A DNA stretch of 5,665 nt from JANRKG01 sp033763635 (lineage in GTDB: Bacteria > Cyanobacteriota > Cyanobacteriia > GCF-001939115): contig JANRKG010000169.1 of assembly GCA_033763635.1 (NCBI GenBank), forward strand, positions 1-5,665. The letters are read 5' to 3'. Shown here piece after piece: positions 5,608-5,665 of this stretch (its first letter is position 1; each line of letters opens with the position of its first letter). The notes under the pieces are model-generated. The model was given only the letters and a program-made list of their open reading frames with translations, had not been told where the DNA came from and made no database searches. A program made the position numbers and the translations under genes.

Positions 5608-5665
5608 CTATTTCACGGCCTGTCTTAACCACTTCAGGCGTTCCTTTTCTTCTGGCTTCTGGCGA
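5608..5665 (-). CDS. C-terminal end of an unidentified gene (partial)
   Basis: On the minus strand the frame entering from the right edge reads RQKPEEKERLKWLRQAVK and then TAG at 5610-5608. The charged, helix-forming residues with a Lys-rich end look like an ordinary protein C-terminus. Only 18 codons are visible, so no family can be named. A second frame is also open across this edge, which keeps confidence low. Confidence 0.35.
   Translation of the reverse strand, partial: RQKPEEKERLKWLRQAVK

Noticed and set aside
1..5665. CRISPR array, tRNA, rRNA or riboswitch
   Set aside because: No regularly spaced direct repeats, cloverleaf with CCA-adjacent acceptor, or known riboswitch core was seen on either strand.

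Overview
The window looks like chromosomal DNA of a cyanobacterium, probably a filamentous or Leptolyngbya/Oscillatoria-like form (the clade is inference). The evidence is two complete GCGATCGC (HIP1) octamers inside the reductase gene (4233-4240 and 4257-4264), many further CGATCG cores in both large genes, and large proteins that read like cyanobacterial family members.

Layout. Positions 1-222 (minus strand) hold the C-terminal piece of a DDE-type transposase that runs off the left edge. Positions 330-3041 (minus) are an intact 903-residue GH63/MGH1-like glycoside hydrolase ('glucosidase' family). A 285-base divergent intergenic region (3042-3326) carries plausible sigma70-type promoters in both directions. 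Positions 3327-4406 (plus) are an intact 359-residue Old Yellow Enzyme-type alkene reductase. The two intact genes are transcribed away from each other. Nothing in the sequence links them in one pathway: one should act on alpha-glucosides, the other should reduce activated C=C bonds with NAD(P)H and FMN.

Right of the reductase (4407-5285) lies a graveyard of abutting gene fragments. In order they are: an IS200/IS605-type right-end hairpin; a C-terminal ISAzo13-like transposase remnant (minus); a C-terminal IS630-like transposase remnant (plus); about 30 codons of a TauE/SafE (TSUP) permease (minus); an unidentified in-frame piece (plus); and the C-terminus of a formylglycine-generating-enzyme/SUMF1-fold protein with a frameshift (plus). 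The last piece is the most interesting. Its end has the layout of a variable region from a cyanobacterial diversity-generating retroelement target, with non-Asn residues where this motif usually has Asn codons. No reverse transcriptase or template repeat is visible here.

Positions 5286-5607 show no convincing gene. They hold a pyrimidine-rich stretch, a small hairpin just after the SUMF1 stop and a 9-bp inverted repeat. The right edge (5608-5665, minus) probably carries the last 18 codons of an unidentified gene. No complete undescribed system is contained in the window. The noteworthy content is the decayed mosaic and the retroelement-like variable region.
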